From the NCBI GenBank assembly GCA_018822545.1, contig JAHJKA010000031.1:141073-205072 (forward strand): a stretch of DNA of 64,000 bases. The letters are read 5' to 3'. The stretch comes from Pseudomonadota bacterium (GTDB lineage: Bacteria > Desulfobacterota > Desulfobulbia > Desulfobulbales > SURF-16). A model generated the notes under the pieces. It did no database searches. It was not told the DNA's origin and saw nothing but the letters and a program-made list of their open reading frames with translations. The position numbers were made by a program, and so were the translations under genes. Positions 36,119 to 45,159 of this stretch are shown piece after piece (position 1 is the stretch's first letter; the number at the start of each line of letters is the position of its first letter).

Positions 36119-36312
36119 GATAACGGCCAATATAGGTTAGAAATTCAACGATATCAATCGTTCTTAACTCTCAACTGTGCCGTTGCCCCCGGCATTAAGC
36201 AACCTTCATCCCCCGTAAGTCCCAAACCTCTCCTGCGTCTTTGAGACAAAGAATCACGCTGCGTTACTTCTGTAACACTATACTGCAAACGCCAAACCCA
36301 GAAGCAATTCTT

Positions 36313-37683
36313 TCACTTTCCCTTATCCGCAACCAGATAAAGCCAGACAAAGCCACTTACCCCAGCAATAACCGAAGAGAGAAGAACACCGACCTTGGCC
36401 TCGAGTAACAGCTCAGGTTGGCCAAGAAAGGCCAGTTCACCAATAAAAATAGACATGGTAAATCCTATCCCGGCAAGCAGAGAAACCCCGAACATCTGGC
36501 GCAGACCGATCCCTGTCGGCAAGCGGGAGGCCCCGGCCTTGACAAGCAGCCAGACGCTTAGGTATATGCCCACACATTTACCGCCGACAAGACCCATCAC
36601 CACACCCATGGTCACCGGATGTTTGAGGTTATCGGCCAGGTTGGCAAGCTCAATGGGTATCCCGGCATTCACCAGGGCAAAGAGAGGCAGTATAAAAAAA
36701 GCGCTCCAGGGATGCAGGCCCTGCTCCAGGCGCTGAAGGGGCGAAGCCATACTATGGACGCCATTTTCCAAACTCTGCAACACACCTTGCACCTCACTGT
36801 TGCGCATCACCGAATGTTCAGGATCATGAATCTTTTCAAAACGCCAGAGCAGGTTGAACATCAGCTCGCTGAATTTAAGCGGTGCACAACGCGAGTTGGC
36901 AGGGACCGTCAGAGCCGTGAGCACCCCGGCCAAGGTGGCATGGACCCCTGACTTGAGCAAGGCCAGCCACAGACAACTCCCCAAGATCACATATGGAAGA
37001 GGGCCACGCAGCCCGACGAGATTACAGACAACCAGCAGACCGAAAAAAAACACGCCAGCCAGCAGGGCCTGCCAGACAATGGTTTGGGTATAAAACACGG
37101 CAATGACAATAACAGCGCCCAAGTCATCAACAATGGCCAAGGCCAGCAAGAAGCCGAACAAAGCCTTGGGGGCACGGTCGCCCAGTAAAACCAAGGCACC
37201 CATGGCAAAAGCGATATCCGTGGCCATGGGAATGGCCCAGCCGCCCATGCCAACTCCTCCCCTATTAATCATGGCATAGATAAGGGCCGGCACCAGCATG
37301 CCGCCAAGGGCAGCGCCAATGGGCAACAGGGCCTGCCGCAGGACGGCAAGCTCGCCCACCAAAATCTCACGCTTGATCTCAAGACCGACCAGAAAGAAGA
37401 AAAGGGCCATGAGACCGTCATTAATCCAATGATGGAGGGTGTGCTTAAGAACAAGAGAGCCAAAATGAAGGCTCACCTCGGTATGACGGATATGGTCATA
37501 ATAGGGCGCGAGTTTGGTGTTGGCAACAACCAAGGCCAGCACCGTGCAGCCCATGAGCAGAAGCCCGGAGGCGATATCGTCGTGGATAAATGCCTCGATA
37601 GGCATCTTGATACGTCGGAATGTTTTTTCCCATCGCGATGAATCGAGTGCACAATCCTCCGCCGAAGTCTTCTTAACCGCCAT
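36313..37683 (-). CDS. nhaA: Na+/H+ antiporter NhaA
   Basis: A 456-residue inner-membrane antiporter that exports sodium in exchange for protons. Family motifs are intact: FFFLVGLEIKRE (about 95-106), ATDIAFA with D156, and VDDLGAV with the ion-binding pair D186-D187 (equivalent to Asp133, Asp163 and Asp164 of E. coli NhaA). About 12 hydrophobic segments fit the family. A 26-residue hydrophilic N-terminal extension precedes MPIEAFIHDD; AAGGTG before the first ATG supports including it. It may supply or use the sodium gradient needed by the TRAP system. Confidence 0.95.
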   Translation of the reverse strand: MAVKKTSAEDCALDSSRWEKTFRRIKMPIEAFIHDDIASGLLLMGCTVLALVVANTKLAPYYDHIRHTEVSLHFGSLVLKHTLHHWINDGLMALFFFLVGLEIKREILVGELAVLRQALLPIGAALGGMLVPALIYAMINRGGVGMGGWAIPMATDIAFAMGALVLLGDRAPKALFGFLLALAIVDDLGAVIVIAVFYTQTIVWQALLAGVFFFGLLVVCNLVGLRGPLPYVILGSCLWLALLKSGVHATLAGVLTALTVPANSRCAPLKFSELMFNLLWRFEKIHDPEHSVMRNSEVQGVLQSLENGVHSMASPLQRLEQGLHPWSAFFILPLFALVNAGIPIELANLADNLKHPVTMGVVMGLVGGKCVGIYLSVWLLVKAGASRLPTGIGLRQMFGVSLLAGIGFTMSIFIGELAFLGQPELLLEAKVGVLLSSVIAGVSGFVWLYLVADKGK

Positions 37684-37756
37684 CCCCTGTCACCTTGTGA
37701 TATTTACCCTTCGCATGCTGCCCGGAAATTTCATTATAGCAAGTTCTCTAGGAATT

Positions 37757-37819
37757 CCCCCCTGTTTACATAAAAAAAGCCCCGGGGATACCGGGGCTTT
37801 TTTTATGTAAACAGGGGGG
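37757..37819 (-). terminator. Terminator with 29-bp perfect stem
   Basis: Arms 37757-37785 and 37791-37819 are exact inverses around GGATA. The GC core (GCCCCGG) is flanked by A7 and T7. It ends the rubredoxin transcript upstream of nhaA, and may act in both directions. Confidence 0.9.
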
Positions 37820-37854
37820 AGGCCTGTGTTTTCTGGTGACAAGTTATTGCTGTT

Positions 37855-38013
37855 TCAGTCAAGTTTTTTGAAAAAATCCTTTTCCACCCCGCACAAAGGA
37901 CAACACCACTCTGCCGGCAGATCATGAAAAGCGGTCCCGGCACTAACGCCATTGACGGGATCGCCCTTGGCCGGATCATAAACATAACCACAGGGACATT
38001 GATATTTTTCCAT
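37855..38013 (-). CDS. Rubredoxin with shortened first Cys motif
   Basis: A 52-residue one-iron electron carrier. It has the rubredoxin sequence [20 protein letters not shown], then AEWCCPLCG. The second iron-binding pair is canonical (CPLCG), preceded by an extra Cys. The first pair reads C6-P-C8-G-Y, with one residue fewer than the usual CxxCGY. The nucleotide sequence is unambiguous here, so this is a real variant or a single-codon sequencing loss. GGAGG eight bases before the ATG supports the start. It lies 104 bases downstream of a Cys-rich regulator on the same strand, and a strong terminator follows. Confidence 0.88.
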   Translation of the reverse strand: MEKYQCPCGYVYDPAKGDPVNGVSAGTAFHDLPAEWCCPLCGVEKDFFKKLD

Positions 38014-38117
38014 CAGGTATTCCTCCGCTGATTAAACCTCAGTTACTCTTAACCAATCCCCCCACCAGACTCCGGGGCGTATACCCGATCTGGCTAAAGA
38101 TGATTGCAACGTTCTCA

Positions 38118-38351
38118 TTACAGCGCGGCCTTGCCCTCTGCGGTAATGGCATACTTACAACGAACCGGACTATCGATATAACCCTTGTTTTTGAGGCCAG
38201 TAAGCTTACAACTCACGGCCTTGCTCTCCATACCCACTGCAGCGGCAATCTCTTTGCCTGCGGCAGGCTCGCTCATCCCGACCATAGCGGTAAGAATTTT
38301 TTTCTGCTCGTCACTTAAGCCCGTGCTGCAACTGCATCCACATTTTGCCAT
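38118..38351 (-). CDS. Winged-helix regulator with Cys-rich N-terminus
   Basis: A 77-residue protein, a single helix-turn-helix (LSDEQKKILTAMVG..AGKEIAAAVGMESKAVSCKLTGLKNKGYIDSP) in MarR/winged-helix style with a C-terminal ITAEGKAAL. Its first residues MAKCGCSCS put cysteines at 4, 6 and 8, and two more follow at about 48 and 64. This could bind a metal or iron-sulfur centre, making it a redox- or metal-responsive repressor. AGGAG supports the ATG. A symmetric AT-rich element (38372-38389) lies just upstream, a possible autoregulatory site. Confidence 0.75.
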   Translation of the reverse strand: MAKCGCSCSTGLSDEQKKILTAMVGMSEPAAGKEIAAAVGMESKAVSCKLTGLKNKGYIDSPVRCKYAITAEGKAAL

Positions 38352-38371
38352 GATAATCTCCTCTTGACAAT

Positions 38372-38389
38372 AATTATTTAGTAATAATT
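38372..38389. promoter_or_regulatory. Candidate operator upstream of the Cys-rich regulator
   Basis: AATTATT-N4-AATAATT is a symmetric 18-bp element starting 21 bases before the regulator's start codon. Its 17-base extension 38374-38390 is identical to 1016-1032 before glgX. Confidence 0.4.
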
Positions 38390-38500
38390 ACTATGTAGAA
38401 TAGTTTTATCTAATCTTCAATCCTTTTTTTAAAAAACCATCCTTAGCCTCGTCTCCAGGTAAGCCTCTGCCCACTCGCAATTAAAACCAATACTTCCTTG

Positions 38501-38523
38501 TTTTCGTGGATTCCATGGCCAAA
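38501..38523. repeat. Palindromic repeat family B, single arm
   Basis: TTTTCGTGGATTCCATGGCC (38501-38520) is the inverse of the unit at 29241-29259 and related to 63715-63786. Only one arm is present. Confidence 0.65.
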
Positions 38524-38561
38524 TAAGATGCTAAATTTATGTGCTCTGGTAAAATCGGGCC

Positions 38562-40004
38562 ATGCAACAAGCCCATGACATTCTCACATCACACTTTGGC
38601 CACCAAAAGTTCCGGGCCCGCCAGGAAGAGATCATCGACACCCTGTTGGCTGGCAAGCATTGCCTGGTCATGATGCCCACCGGCATGGGAAAATCGATCT
38701 GTTATCAAATCCCGGCCCTGCTTTTAGATGGCCTCACCCTGGTCATCTCACCCCTCATTGCCCTCATGCAGGATCAGGTGAGCGCCCTGCGCGCCAAAGG
38801 CATTGATGCCACCTTTATCAACTCTTCCCTCACTGCCGAGCAGCGCCGACAAAGATATGACGAGGTGGGCGCCGGCCGTTACAAGCTCCTCTATGTCACT
38901 CCGGAGCGTTTCCGCAAAAAAGAGTTTATCGATATCCTTGCCAAACGTTCTGTTACGCTACTGGCAGTGGATGAGGCCCATTGCATCAGTGAATGGGGTC
39001 ACGATTTCAGACCAGACTACACCCGCATTGCCGAAATACGCGCCATCACCGGTAACCCCACCACCATTGCCCTCACCGCCACAGCCACCCCGGAGGTGCA
39101 GCTCGACATCATCAACCAGCTTGGCTTAGACCCCCAGGAAATTTCTGTTTTCCACCAGGGCATTGAACGCCCCAACTTGATCCTCAAGGTTCACGACCTT
39201 TTTGGTGTTGATCAAAAACTTTTCGCAATTTTAGAGAATCGGCAACGGCAACCAGGTAATGCCATTGTCTATTTTTCCCTGATCAAATCCCTGGAGACCA
39301 TGAGCCAGCTCCTTGACGAGCAGCACGTCCCCCATCTCGTCTATCACGGCGGCTTGGAGCAAGGCCAGCGGCGGGCAGTACAAAAGAAATTCATGGGTGG
39401 TGAAAATAACCTCATCTTAGCCACCAACGCCTTTGGCATGGGCGTCGACAAAGACAATATCCGCATGGTGATCCATGCTGAAATCCCCGGCTCCATGGAA
39501 TCCTATTACCAGGAAATAGGCCGGGCCGGTCGAGATGGCAAGGCTTCTGAATGCATCCTCCTCTATGATCAATCAGACCTGCTCATCCAGATGGATTTTA
39601 TCAAATGGAATAATCCTGAGGCTGATTTTCATAACCGCCTCTGGCAGATTCTTCACGACGATATTGACGAGGCAAATGGCCTTGGGCTGGCCTGGATTAA
39701 AGACAAAATGCTCTTCAAGCATAAGTCAGACTTCCGCCTGGAAACCTGCCTGGGCCTTTTTGATCGTTACGGGGTCACCGAAGGTTCCCTTGACAAGCGC
39801 ACTCTTCGCCTCTGCGGCCCCCTTGCTCCGCAACTTCACCCTAAAAAGATCGCCGCCAAGGTTCTCTCTGAACAAAAAAAGCTGCACCTCATGGTGCAAT
39901 ACATTAAGATAAAGGGCTGCAGGAAGGGTCTCATCCATGATTATTTTGGTATGGACCATGCCGACGTATGCAATGCCTGCGACAACTGCCTCAACATCTC
40001 CTGA
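38562..40004 (+). CDS. recQ: ATP-dependent DNA helicase RecQ (short form)
   Basis: A 480-residue 3'-5' DNA helicase. Motif I is PTGMGKS (39-45), the DEAH box is D137-E-A-H140, then SEWGHDFRPDY, and motif VI is QEIGRAGRDGK. A zinc-binding subdomain follows with KGCRKGLIHDYFG..DVCNACDNC. The winged-helix and HRDC domains of long RecQ proteins are missing, so it is shorter than E. coli RecQ (about 610 residues); short RecQs of this kind are common. No clear ribosome-binding site precedes the ATG. Confidence 0.9.
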   Translation: MQQAHDILTSHFGHQKFRARQEEIIDTLLAGKHCLVMMPTGMGKSICYQIPALLLDGLTLVISPLIALMQDQVSALRAKGIDATFINSSLTAEQRRQRYDEVGAGRYKLLYVTPERFRKKEFIDILAKRSVTLLAVDEAHCISEWGHDFRPDYTRIAEIRAITGNPTTIALTATATPEVQLDIINQLGLDPQEISVFHQGIERPNLILKVHDLFGVDQKLFAILENRQRQPGNAIVYFSLIKSLETMSQLLDEQHVPHLVYHGGLEQGQRRAVQKKFMGGENNLILATNAFGMGVDKDNIRMVIHAEIPGSMESYYQEIGRAGRDGKASECILLYDQSDLLIQMDFIKWNNPEADFHNRLWQILHDDIDEANGLGLAWIKDKMLFKHKSDFRLETCLGLFDRYGVTEGSLDKRTLRLCGPLAPQLHPKKIAAKVLSEQKKLHLMVQYIKIKGCRKGLIHDYFGMDHADVCNACDNCLNIS

Positions 40005-40060
40005 GCACGGTCACGAGATGCTGAATTACAAAAGGGGCCTAAGGACAGGGGACAACGTCC

Positions 40061-41806
40061 ATGCCTGTAAAAAAAAATGAATCCTCGCCCCATCTTTGGG
40101 GTGGGCTGCTCCTTGGCTCAGCCTGGCTCTCAGGCCTTGTCATCAGCCGTTACGCACTGCCTTCTTATTGGCATGCCATTGCCCTACTGATCATCCTTTC
40201 CCCTCTCCTTGTGTGGCGAAAGTCCTGTTCCGCCCCCCCCCTCGCCTCTCCCAAAAAAATACAGGCCACCCTTGTTGAAGCAAGCCCCTCACCTCAACCT
40301 GCTGATTTCCCCTTTGACAACGAAGAAAGCTCAACCTACAGCCAACCGCAAACCAACGAGGCCCTGGCCGCCTCCTTCACTCTGCAGCTGCAGCTCCTTT
40401 GCCATAACCTCCACCTGACAACCGCTATCCTTGCAACAGCAAGCAAAAGCGGCGAAACCTTGGATCTCAGGGCCTCCTATTCGCAGGAAGAACTTGAGTT
40501 TGCCCACAGCTTCCCTGCCGAATCAGGGATCTTCGTCAGCCTAAGACAGGGTCGGCAGGAGATCGCCGGCCAGCCTTCCACGCCGCTTTTTCAGGGTTTG
40601 CCTTACTATCCCAATGGCCATGCCGTGGGAAGCTTCTTTGCCCTGACCTTGGACAGGATAACCACCTCTTGTCCCTCGGGCTATCTCTGCGTGGATCGAG
40701 CCAAGGCCGAGTCGTGGACCGATAAAGAAAAAGACCTCCTGCGAGCGGCGGCCCGCAAGATAAGCCTTGATATCTTTCTGGCCCTGCAACTTGCTGACAT
40801 TGATCGCGACAAAAAGGCGACAAACCAAGTCTGCCTCGCCCTCCAGGAACTTAACGGCGTCCTGGGCCTGGAAGCTGCCTTCCAGGCCGCCGAGAATGCT
40901 GTCCGCAATCTCACCGGCGCTGATTTTGTCGCCATTACCCTGCAAAACAAAAAAAATCACACCATTGTCCTGGCCAAAGGCCCTGGCGCCGAAGGGCTTG
41001 AGGGCTCTGAGGTCTCTGAAGACACCTGTCTTGTCAACCAGGCCATGAAGATGCAACGAACCATGCCGCCCCGGCCCGAATACACCGGCCCGGCCCCCAT
41101 CTTTTCTCAGGTATCACCCATTGCAGGCTTCGGCTCCCTGCTCATCCTGCCGCTTATGATCAAACAGGAAGAACCCATCGGCACTTTGATCGTTGCCGGA
41201 CGGGCGCCAGGACTTTTCAGCAAAGAACGTCAGAATATTCTGGAGGTCATCGGCGCCCAGATCGCCACCAAAATTGACCTGGGCCGCGCCCATGAAAAGG
41301 TCTACCAACTGGCCACCACCGATGGTCTCACCGGTTTGGCAAATCACAGAACCTTTCAAAGTGCCTTGACCAACATGACGGATCGCGCTCACCGCATGGG
41401 GTCGCAAATCGCCCTTCTCCTCTGTGATATCGATCACTTTAAAAAGGTTAATGACACCTATGGCCACCCCTTTGGCGATGAAGCGCTCAAGGGGGTGGCC
41501 AAAGTATTAGGGGACTCGGTGCGCACCATTGATCTGGCGGCCCGTTATGGCGGTGAAGAATTCACCATTATTCTCGAGAATACCGACCGTAAAGGCGCCC
41601 TGCTGCTGGCTGAAAGAATACGGTCCCAGATTGAGAGTCTGAGGATCTGTTGCGGCACAACCCCGGTGCCTCTCACCATGAGTCTTGGCATCGCTATTTT
41701 TCCCGATCACAGTTCCGACACCACCTCGCTTATTGCCAAGGCCGACCAGGCTCTCTATGCGGCTAAAGAGAATGGCAGAAACCAGGTGCAGTGCTGGCCG
41801 GCGTAG
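40061..41806 (+). CDS. Membrane GAF-GGDEF diguanylate cyclase
   Basis: A 581-residue signalling enzyme. Two N-terminal transmembrane helices (about 13-30 and 36-52) precede two GAF-like regions (about 110-250 and 265-405) and a C-terminal GGDEF domain with active-site G497-G-E-E-F501. The inhibitory-site RxxD (RTID) lies five residues before GGEEF, so product inhibition by cyclic-di-GMP is expected. The enzyme makes cyclic-di-GMP from two GTP. It lies 56 bases after recQ; HD-GYP (4.4 kb) and PilZ (22.2 kb) proteins complete the pathway. Confidence 0.9.
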   Translation: MPVKKNESSPHLWGGLLLGSAWLSGLVISRYALPSYWHAIALLIILSPLLVWRKSCSAPPLASPKKIQATLVEASPSPQPADFPFDNEESSTYSQPQTNEALAASFTLQLQLLCHNLHLTTAILATASKSGETLDLRASYSQEELEFAHSFPAESGIFVSLRQGRQEIAGQPSTPLFQGLPYYPNGHAVGSFFALTLDRITTSCPSGYLCVDRAKAESWTDKEKDLLRAAARKISLDIFLALQLADIDRDKKATNQVCLALQELNGVLGLEAAFQAAENAVRNLTGADFVAITLQNKKNHTIVLAKGPGAEGLEGSEVSEDTCLVNQAMKMQRTMPPRPEYTGPAPIFSQVSPIAGFGSLLILPLMIKQEEPIGTLIVAGRAPGLFSKERQNILEVIGAQIATKIDLGRAHEKVYQLATTDGLTGLANHRTFQSALTNMTDRAHRMGSQIALLLCDIDHFKKVNDTYGHPFGDEALKGVAKVLGDSVRTIDLAARYGGEEFTIILENTDRKGALLLAERIRSQIESLRICCGTTPVPLTMSLGIAIFPDHSSDTTSLIAKADQALYAAKENGRNQVQCWPA

Positions 41807-41882
41807 GATGCCGCGCCAAATTTAAGGCAACTAGCCGGTTTGACCTGATGTTGTCCGCATTTTTAGTTGGAATGCGTTTTCT

Positions 41883-41979
41883 GTTTACGGTTTACAGTTC
41901 CCGGTTGCCGGTTCATGGATGTTGTCGTTATCTAACGGTTCTTCCACAAACCGTAAACTGTGGACCGTAAACCGTAAAC
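41883..41979. repeat. Palindromic repeat, family C (GTTTACGG type)
   Basis: GTTTACGGTTTACAGTTCC (41883-41901) faces an inverted copy in 41948-41979 that carries the GTTTACGGTTTAC unit and a second partial unit. The rest of the 379-base gap before ettA shows no gene. Confidence 0.8.
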
Positions 41980-42185
41980 TTCTCATCTTGTGCCGCCATC
42001 ACTTTTCTATGCCGCCACAATTTTGCTGATTCTAAGGGCAACAAAAAAACAATCTCTTATTTCCAGCAAAACCCTGCAAAAAATCGTACCGTTTCCACGC
42101 ATTCGCGGCTAGAATAGCCCTCTGACAAACTCCGTGCCTCCTAAACGGCGGCCAAACGATCCATATATACTTTCAGGTGAATACC

Positions 42186-43868
42186 ATGAGTGACGAGCCC
42201 AATAAGATCATCTACTCCATGATCAAAGTTTCTAAGTTTTACGAGAAAACCCCCATCCTGGAAAACATCAACCTCTCCTATTTTTATGGGGCCAAGATTG
42301 GCGTTTTGGGTCTCAACGGCTCTGGCAAGAGTTCGCTGCTGCGCATTCTGGCTGGCAAAGACAAAGATTTCCTGGGCGAGACCTCCATCTCTCCTGGCCT
42401 CACTGTGGGTTTTTTAGAACAAGAGCCCGATATTGGCGTGGGTAAGACCGTCAAGGCGGTTGTTGAGGAAGGGGTCCAAGAGACAGTTGACCTGATCGCG
42501 GAATTCAACGAGATCAATAACAAGTTCGCTGAACCCATGACGGATGACGAGATGGACGCCCTCATTACCCGCCAGGGTGAGGTCCAGGAGAAGCTCGACC
42601 ATTTAGGGGCGTGGGATCTTGATGCCCGCCTTGACATGGCCATGGACGCCCTGCGCTGCCCCCCCGGTGATGCCCTTGTCGACGTGCTCTCCGGTGGTGA
42701 ACGCCGCCGGGTGGCGCTATGCCGTCTCCTGCTCCAGAAACCGGACATCCTACTGCTGGACGAGCCCACCAACCATCTTGATGCCGAGACCGTGGGCTGG
42801 CTGGAGCAACATCTCCAACGCTACGAGGGTACGGTCATCGCCGTCACCCATGACCGTTATTTCCTCGACAATGTCGCGGGCTGGATCCTTGAACTCGACC
42901 GCGGCAAGGGTATTCCTTGGAAGGGCAACTACTCATCCTGGCTCGACCAGAAACAAAAACGCCTGGCTCAGCAGGAAAAACAGGAAACCGACCGCCAGAA
43001 GACCTTAAAACGCGAGCTGGAATGGATCAGCATGAGCCCCAAAGGCCGCCATGCCAAATCCAAGGCCAGGATCAAATCCTATGACCAGTTGTTGAACCAG
43101 GACCAGGAGTCCAAGATCAAGGATCTGGAGATCTTCATTCCACCCGGCCCCCGTCTTGGTAATATTGCCATTGAGGCCAAAAATGTCACCAAGGCCTTTG
43201 GCGACAAACTCCTGGTGGAAAACATGACTTTCTCGCTGCCGCCAGGCGGCATTATCGGCGTCATCGGCCCTAACGGCGCCGGCAAATCAACGCTGTTTAA
43301 GATGATCACCGGCCAGGAAAAGCCCGACAGCGGCGAGATTATCCTGGGTGACACGGTCAAACTGGCCTTTGTCGATCAGTCCCGCGATGTGCTTGATCCC
43401 AACAAAACCATCTGGGAGGTTATCTCCGAAGGCAGCGATGTTCTTACCCTGGGCGACCGGGAGGTCAACTCCCGGGCTTATGTGGGTCGCTTCAACTTCT
43501 CCGGCAGCCAGCAACAAAAAAAGGTGGGCCTGCTTTCCGGCGGTCAGCGTAACCGGGTTCATCTGGCCCGCATTTTAAAAGAGGGCGCCAATGTCATCCT
43601 CCTTGATGAGCCCACCAACGATCTTGACATCAACACCCTGCGCGCCCTGGAGGAGGCTCTGGAAAACTTCGGTGGCTGCGCCGTGGTAATCAGCCATGAT
43701 CGCTGGTTCCTTGACCGCATCGCCACCCATATCCTGGCCTTTGAAGGCGACAGCCAGGTCAACTTCTTTGATGGCAACTACACCGAGTACGAAGAGGATC
43801 GCAAGAAACGGTTGGGTGAAGCAGCGGTCCAACCCCACCGACTCAAATACCGCCATCTGACCAGATAA
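42186..43868 (+). CDS. ettA: EttA, ABC-F translational throttle ATPase
   Basis: A 560-residue ABC-F protein without membrane segments. Two nucleotide-binding domains are complete: Walker A GLNGSGKSS and GPNGAGKST, signature motifs LSGGERRRVALC and LSGGQRNRVHLA, and two LLDEPTN Walker B motifs. The arm insertion in the first domain (about 95-135) and the linker with KGRHAKSKARI are typical of EttA, which binds the ribosomal E site and gates early elongation according to ADP/ATP ratio. The ATG at 42186, with AGGTG seven bases upstream, is preferred over GTG at 42177. Confidence 0.93.
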   Translation: MSDEPNKIIYSMIKVSKFYEKTPILENINLSYFYGAKIGVLGLNGSGKSSLLRILAGKDKDFLGETSISPGLTVGFLEQEPDIGVGKTVKAVVEEGVQETVDLIAEFNEINNKFAEPMTDDEMDALITRQGEVQEKLDHLGAWDLDARLDMAMDALRCPPGDALVDVLSGGERRRVALCRLLLQKPDILLLDEPTNHLDAETVGWLEQHLQRYEGTVIAVTHDRYFLDNVAGWILELDRGKGIPWKGNYSSWLDQKQKRLAQQEKQETDRQKTLKRELEWISMSPKGRHAKSKARIKSYDQLLNQDQESKIKDLEIFIPPGPRLGNIAIEAKNVTKAFGDKLLVENMTFSLPPGGIIGVIGPNGAGKSTLFKMITGQEKPDSGEIILGDTVKLAFVDQSRDVLDPNKTIWEVISEGSDVLTLGDREVNSRAYVGRFNFSGSQQQKKVGLLSGGQRNRVHLARILKEGANVILLDEPTNDLDINTLRALEEALENFGGCAVVISHDRWFLDRIATHILAFEGDSQVNFFDGNYTEYEEDRKKRLGEAAVQPHRLKYRHLTR

Positions 43869-43891
43869 ACTTAAGTTGTCCGTAGGCAGTT

Positions 43892-43936
43892 AAAAAAAGA
43901 GCTCATTGGTTTTTCTACCCAATGAGCTCTTTTTTT
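43892..43936. terminator. Terminator between ettA and bioF
   Basis: Arms 43892-43909 and 43919-43936 pair perfectly (GAGCTCATTGG core with A7/T7 ends). The genes converge here, so it can act in both directions. Confidence 0.88.
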
Positions 43937-44010
43937 TATGTCTTCCTACTTTTTAGTTACTTTTTACGGCAAGGAGCAACGCAGAGGAGTCAAAAAACAA
44001 CGGTACATTA

Positions 44011-45159
44011 TCAAACAAGCGCCGCAACATGCTTGGCAAGCGAGGCCAGATCATCCTCACTCTGATGGAGGGTGACGGAAAAACGGAGCCGCGCCGTATT
44101 TTCCGGCACCGTGGGTGGGCGGACAGCGGTGACAAAAAAACCCGCCTCACCAAGCTTGGCCGCAAGCGCAACAGCCGCATCACTTTCCCCGACCACAAGG
44201 GGCATAATCTGGGTGGATGACTCCATCTTCAGGTTACAGGAAGCCAGGGCGTTCTTAAAGAAAGCTGCCCGGGCCAAAAGCGTATGTCCCAAGTCTGGAT
44301 TTTCTGCAACTACCTGCAGGGCGCCGAGACTGGCGCCAATAACCGCCGGCGGCAATGAGGTGGAATAGATGAAACTGCGAGCCCGATTGAGCAGGAAATC
44401 AATCCAGACCTGACTTGCCGCCACATAGGCCCCGTAACTGCCCAAGGCCTTGCCAAAGGTGCCCATAACCAAATCAACCTGGTCAGTGACCCCGGCCTCT
44501 TCAACAAGCCCGGCACCGGTGGCTCCGAAAATACCGGTGGCATGGGCCTCATCAACCAGCAGTAAGCAATTATACTTTTCTTTAAGCTGGACAAGTTGAA
44601 GCAAGGGCACCTTGTCACCATCCATTGAGTAGAGAGACTCCACCACAATCAGGGCCTGGCCGTTGCCTCTTTTCTCGGAAAGCAGCTGCGCAAGATGCTC
44701 CATGTCATTGTGACGGAAACGGACAATCCGGGCGCCGGAGAGCACACAGCCGTCAACAATGGAGGCATGGTTGAGCTTATCGGAAAAAATCACATCATGC
44801 CGACCCATGAGGGCAGGGATGACGCCGGTATTGGCCATATAGCCACTGCCAAAAAGAACGGCTGCCTCCTGGCCCTTGAAGCGGGCAATCGCCTCTTCAA
44901 GCTGGTGATGGAGGGCAAGGTCGCCACTCATCAAGCGGGCGGCGCCGCTGCCTGCCCCGTGCTCCTCAAGAAACTGACGGCTTGTGGCAATGACCAGGGG
45001 ATGGCTCGACAGGGCAAGATAATCGTTGGAGGAACAATCAATGAGGGGCCGCTGGCTGCCGGCAAGATGGGGTGAGCCCATTACGGGCCTGACCAGGGGC
45101 CGCAAGCTGCGCAAATTGCCGTGCTGCCGCTGCTTGGCCAGCCATTTCAGCGGGTCCAT
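44011..45159 (-). CDS. bioF: 8-amino-7-oxononanoate synthase (biotin synthesis)
   Basis: A 382-residue PLP enzyme of the alpha-oxoamine synthase family that condenses pimeloyl-ACP or pimeloyl-CoA with alanine. Motifs are NDYLALSSHP, GAGSGAARLMSG, FSDKLNHASIVDG, LLLVDEAHATGIFG, and the PLP Lys in GTFGKALGSYGAYV. Length is normal for BioF. Glycine C-acetyltransferase (Kbl) is a close relative, but adjacency to bioB (13-base overlap) supports biotin synthesis. No other bio gene is in the window. Confidence 0.9.
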   Translation of the reverse strand: MDPLKWLAKQRQHGNLRSLRPLVRPVMGSPHLAGSQRPLIDCSSNDYLALSSHPLVIATSRQFLEEHGAGSGAARLMSGDLALHHQLEEAIARFKGQEAAVLFGSGYMANTGVIPALMGRHDVIFSDKLNHASIVDGCVLSGARIVRFRHNDMEHLAQLLSEKRGNGQALIVVESLYSMDGDKVPLLQLVQLKEKYNCLLLVDEAHATGIFGATGAGLVEEAGVTDQVDLVMGTFGKALGSYGAYVAASQVWIDFLLNRARSFIYSTSLPPAVIGASLGALQVVAENPDLGHTLLARAAFFKNALASCNLKMESSTQIMPLVVGESDAAVALAAKLGEAGFFVTAVRPPTVPENTARLRFSVTLHQSEDDLASLAKHVAALV

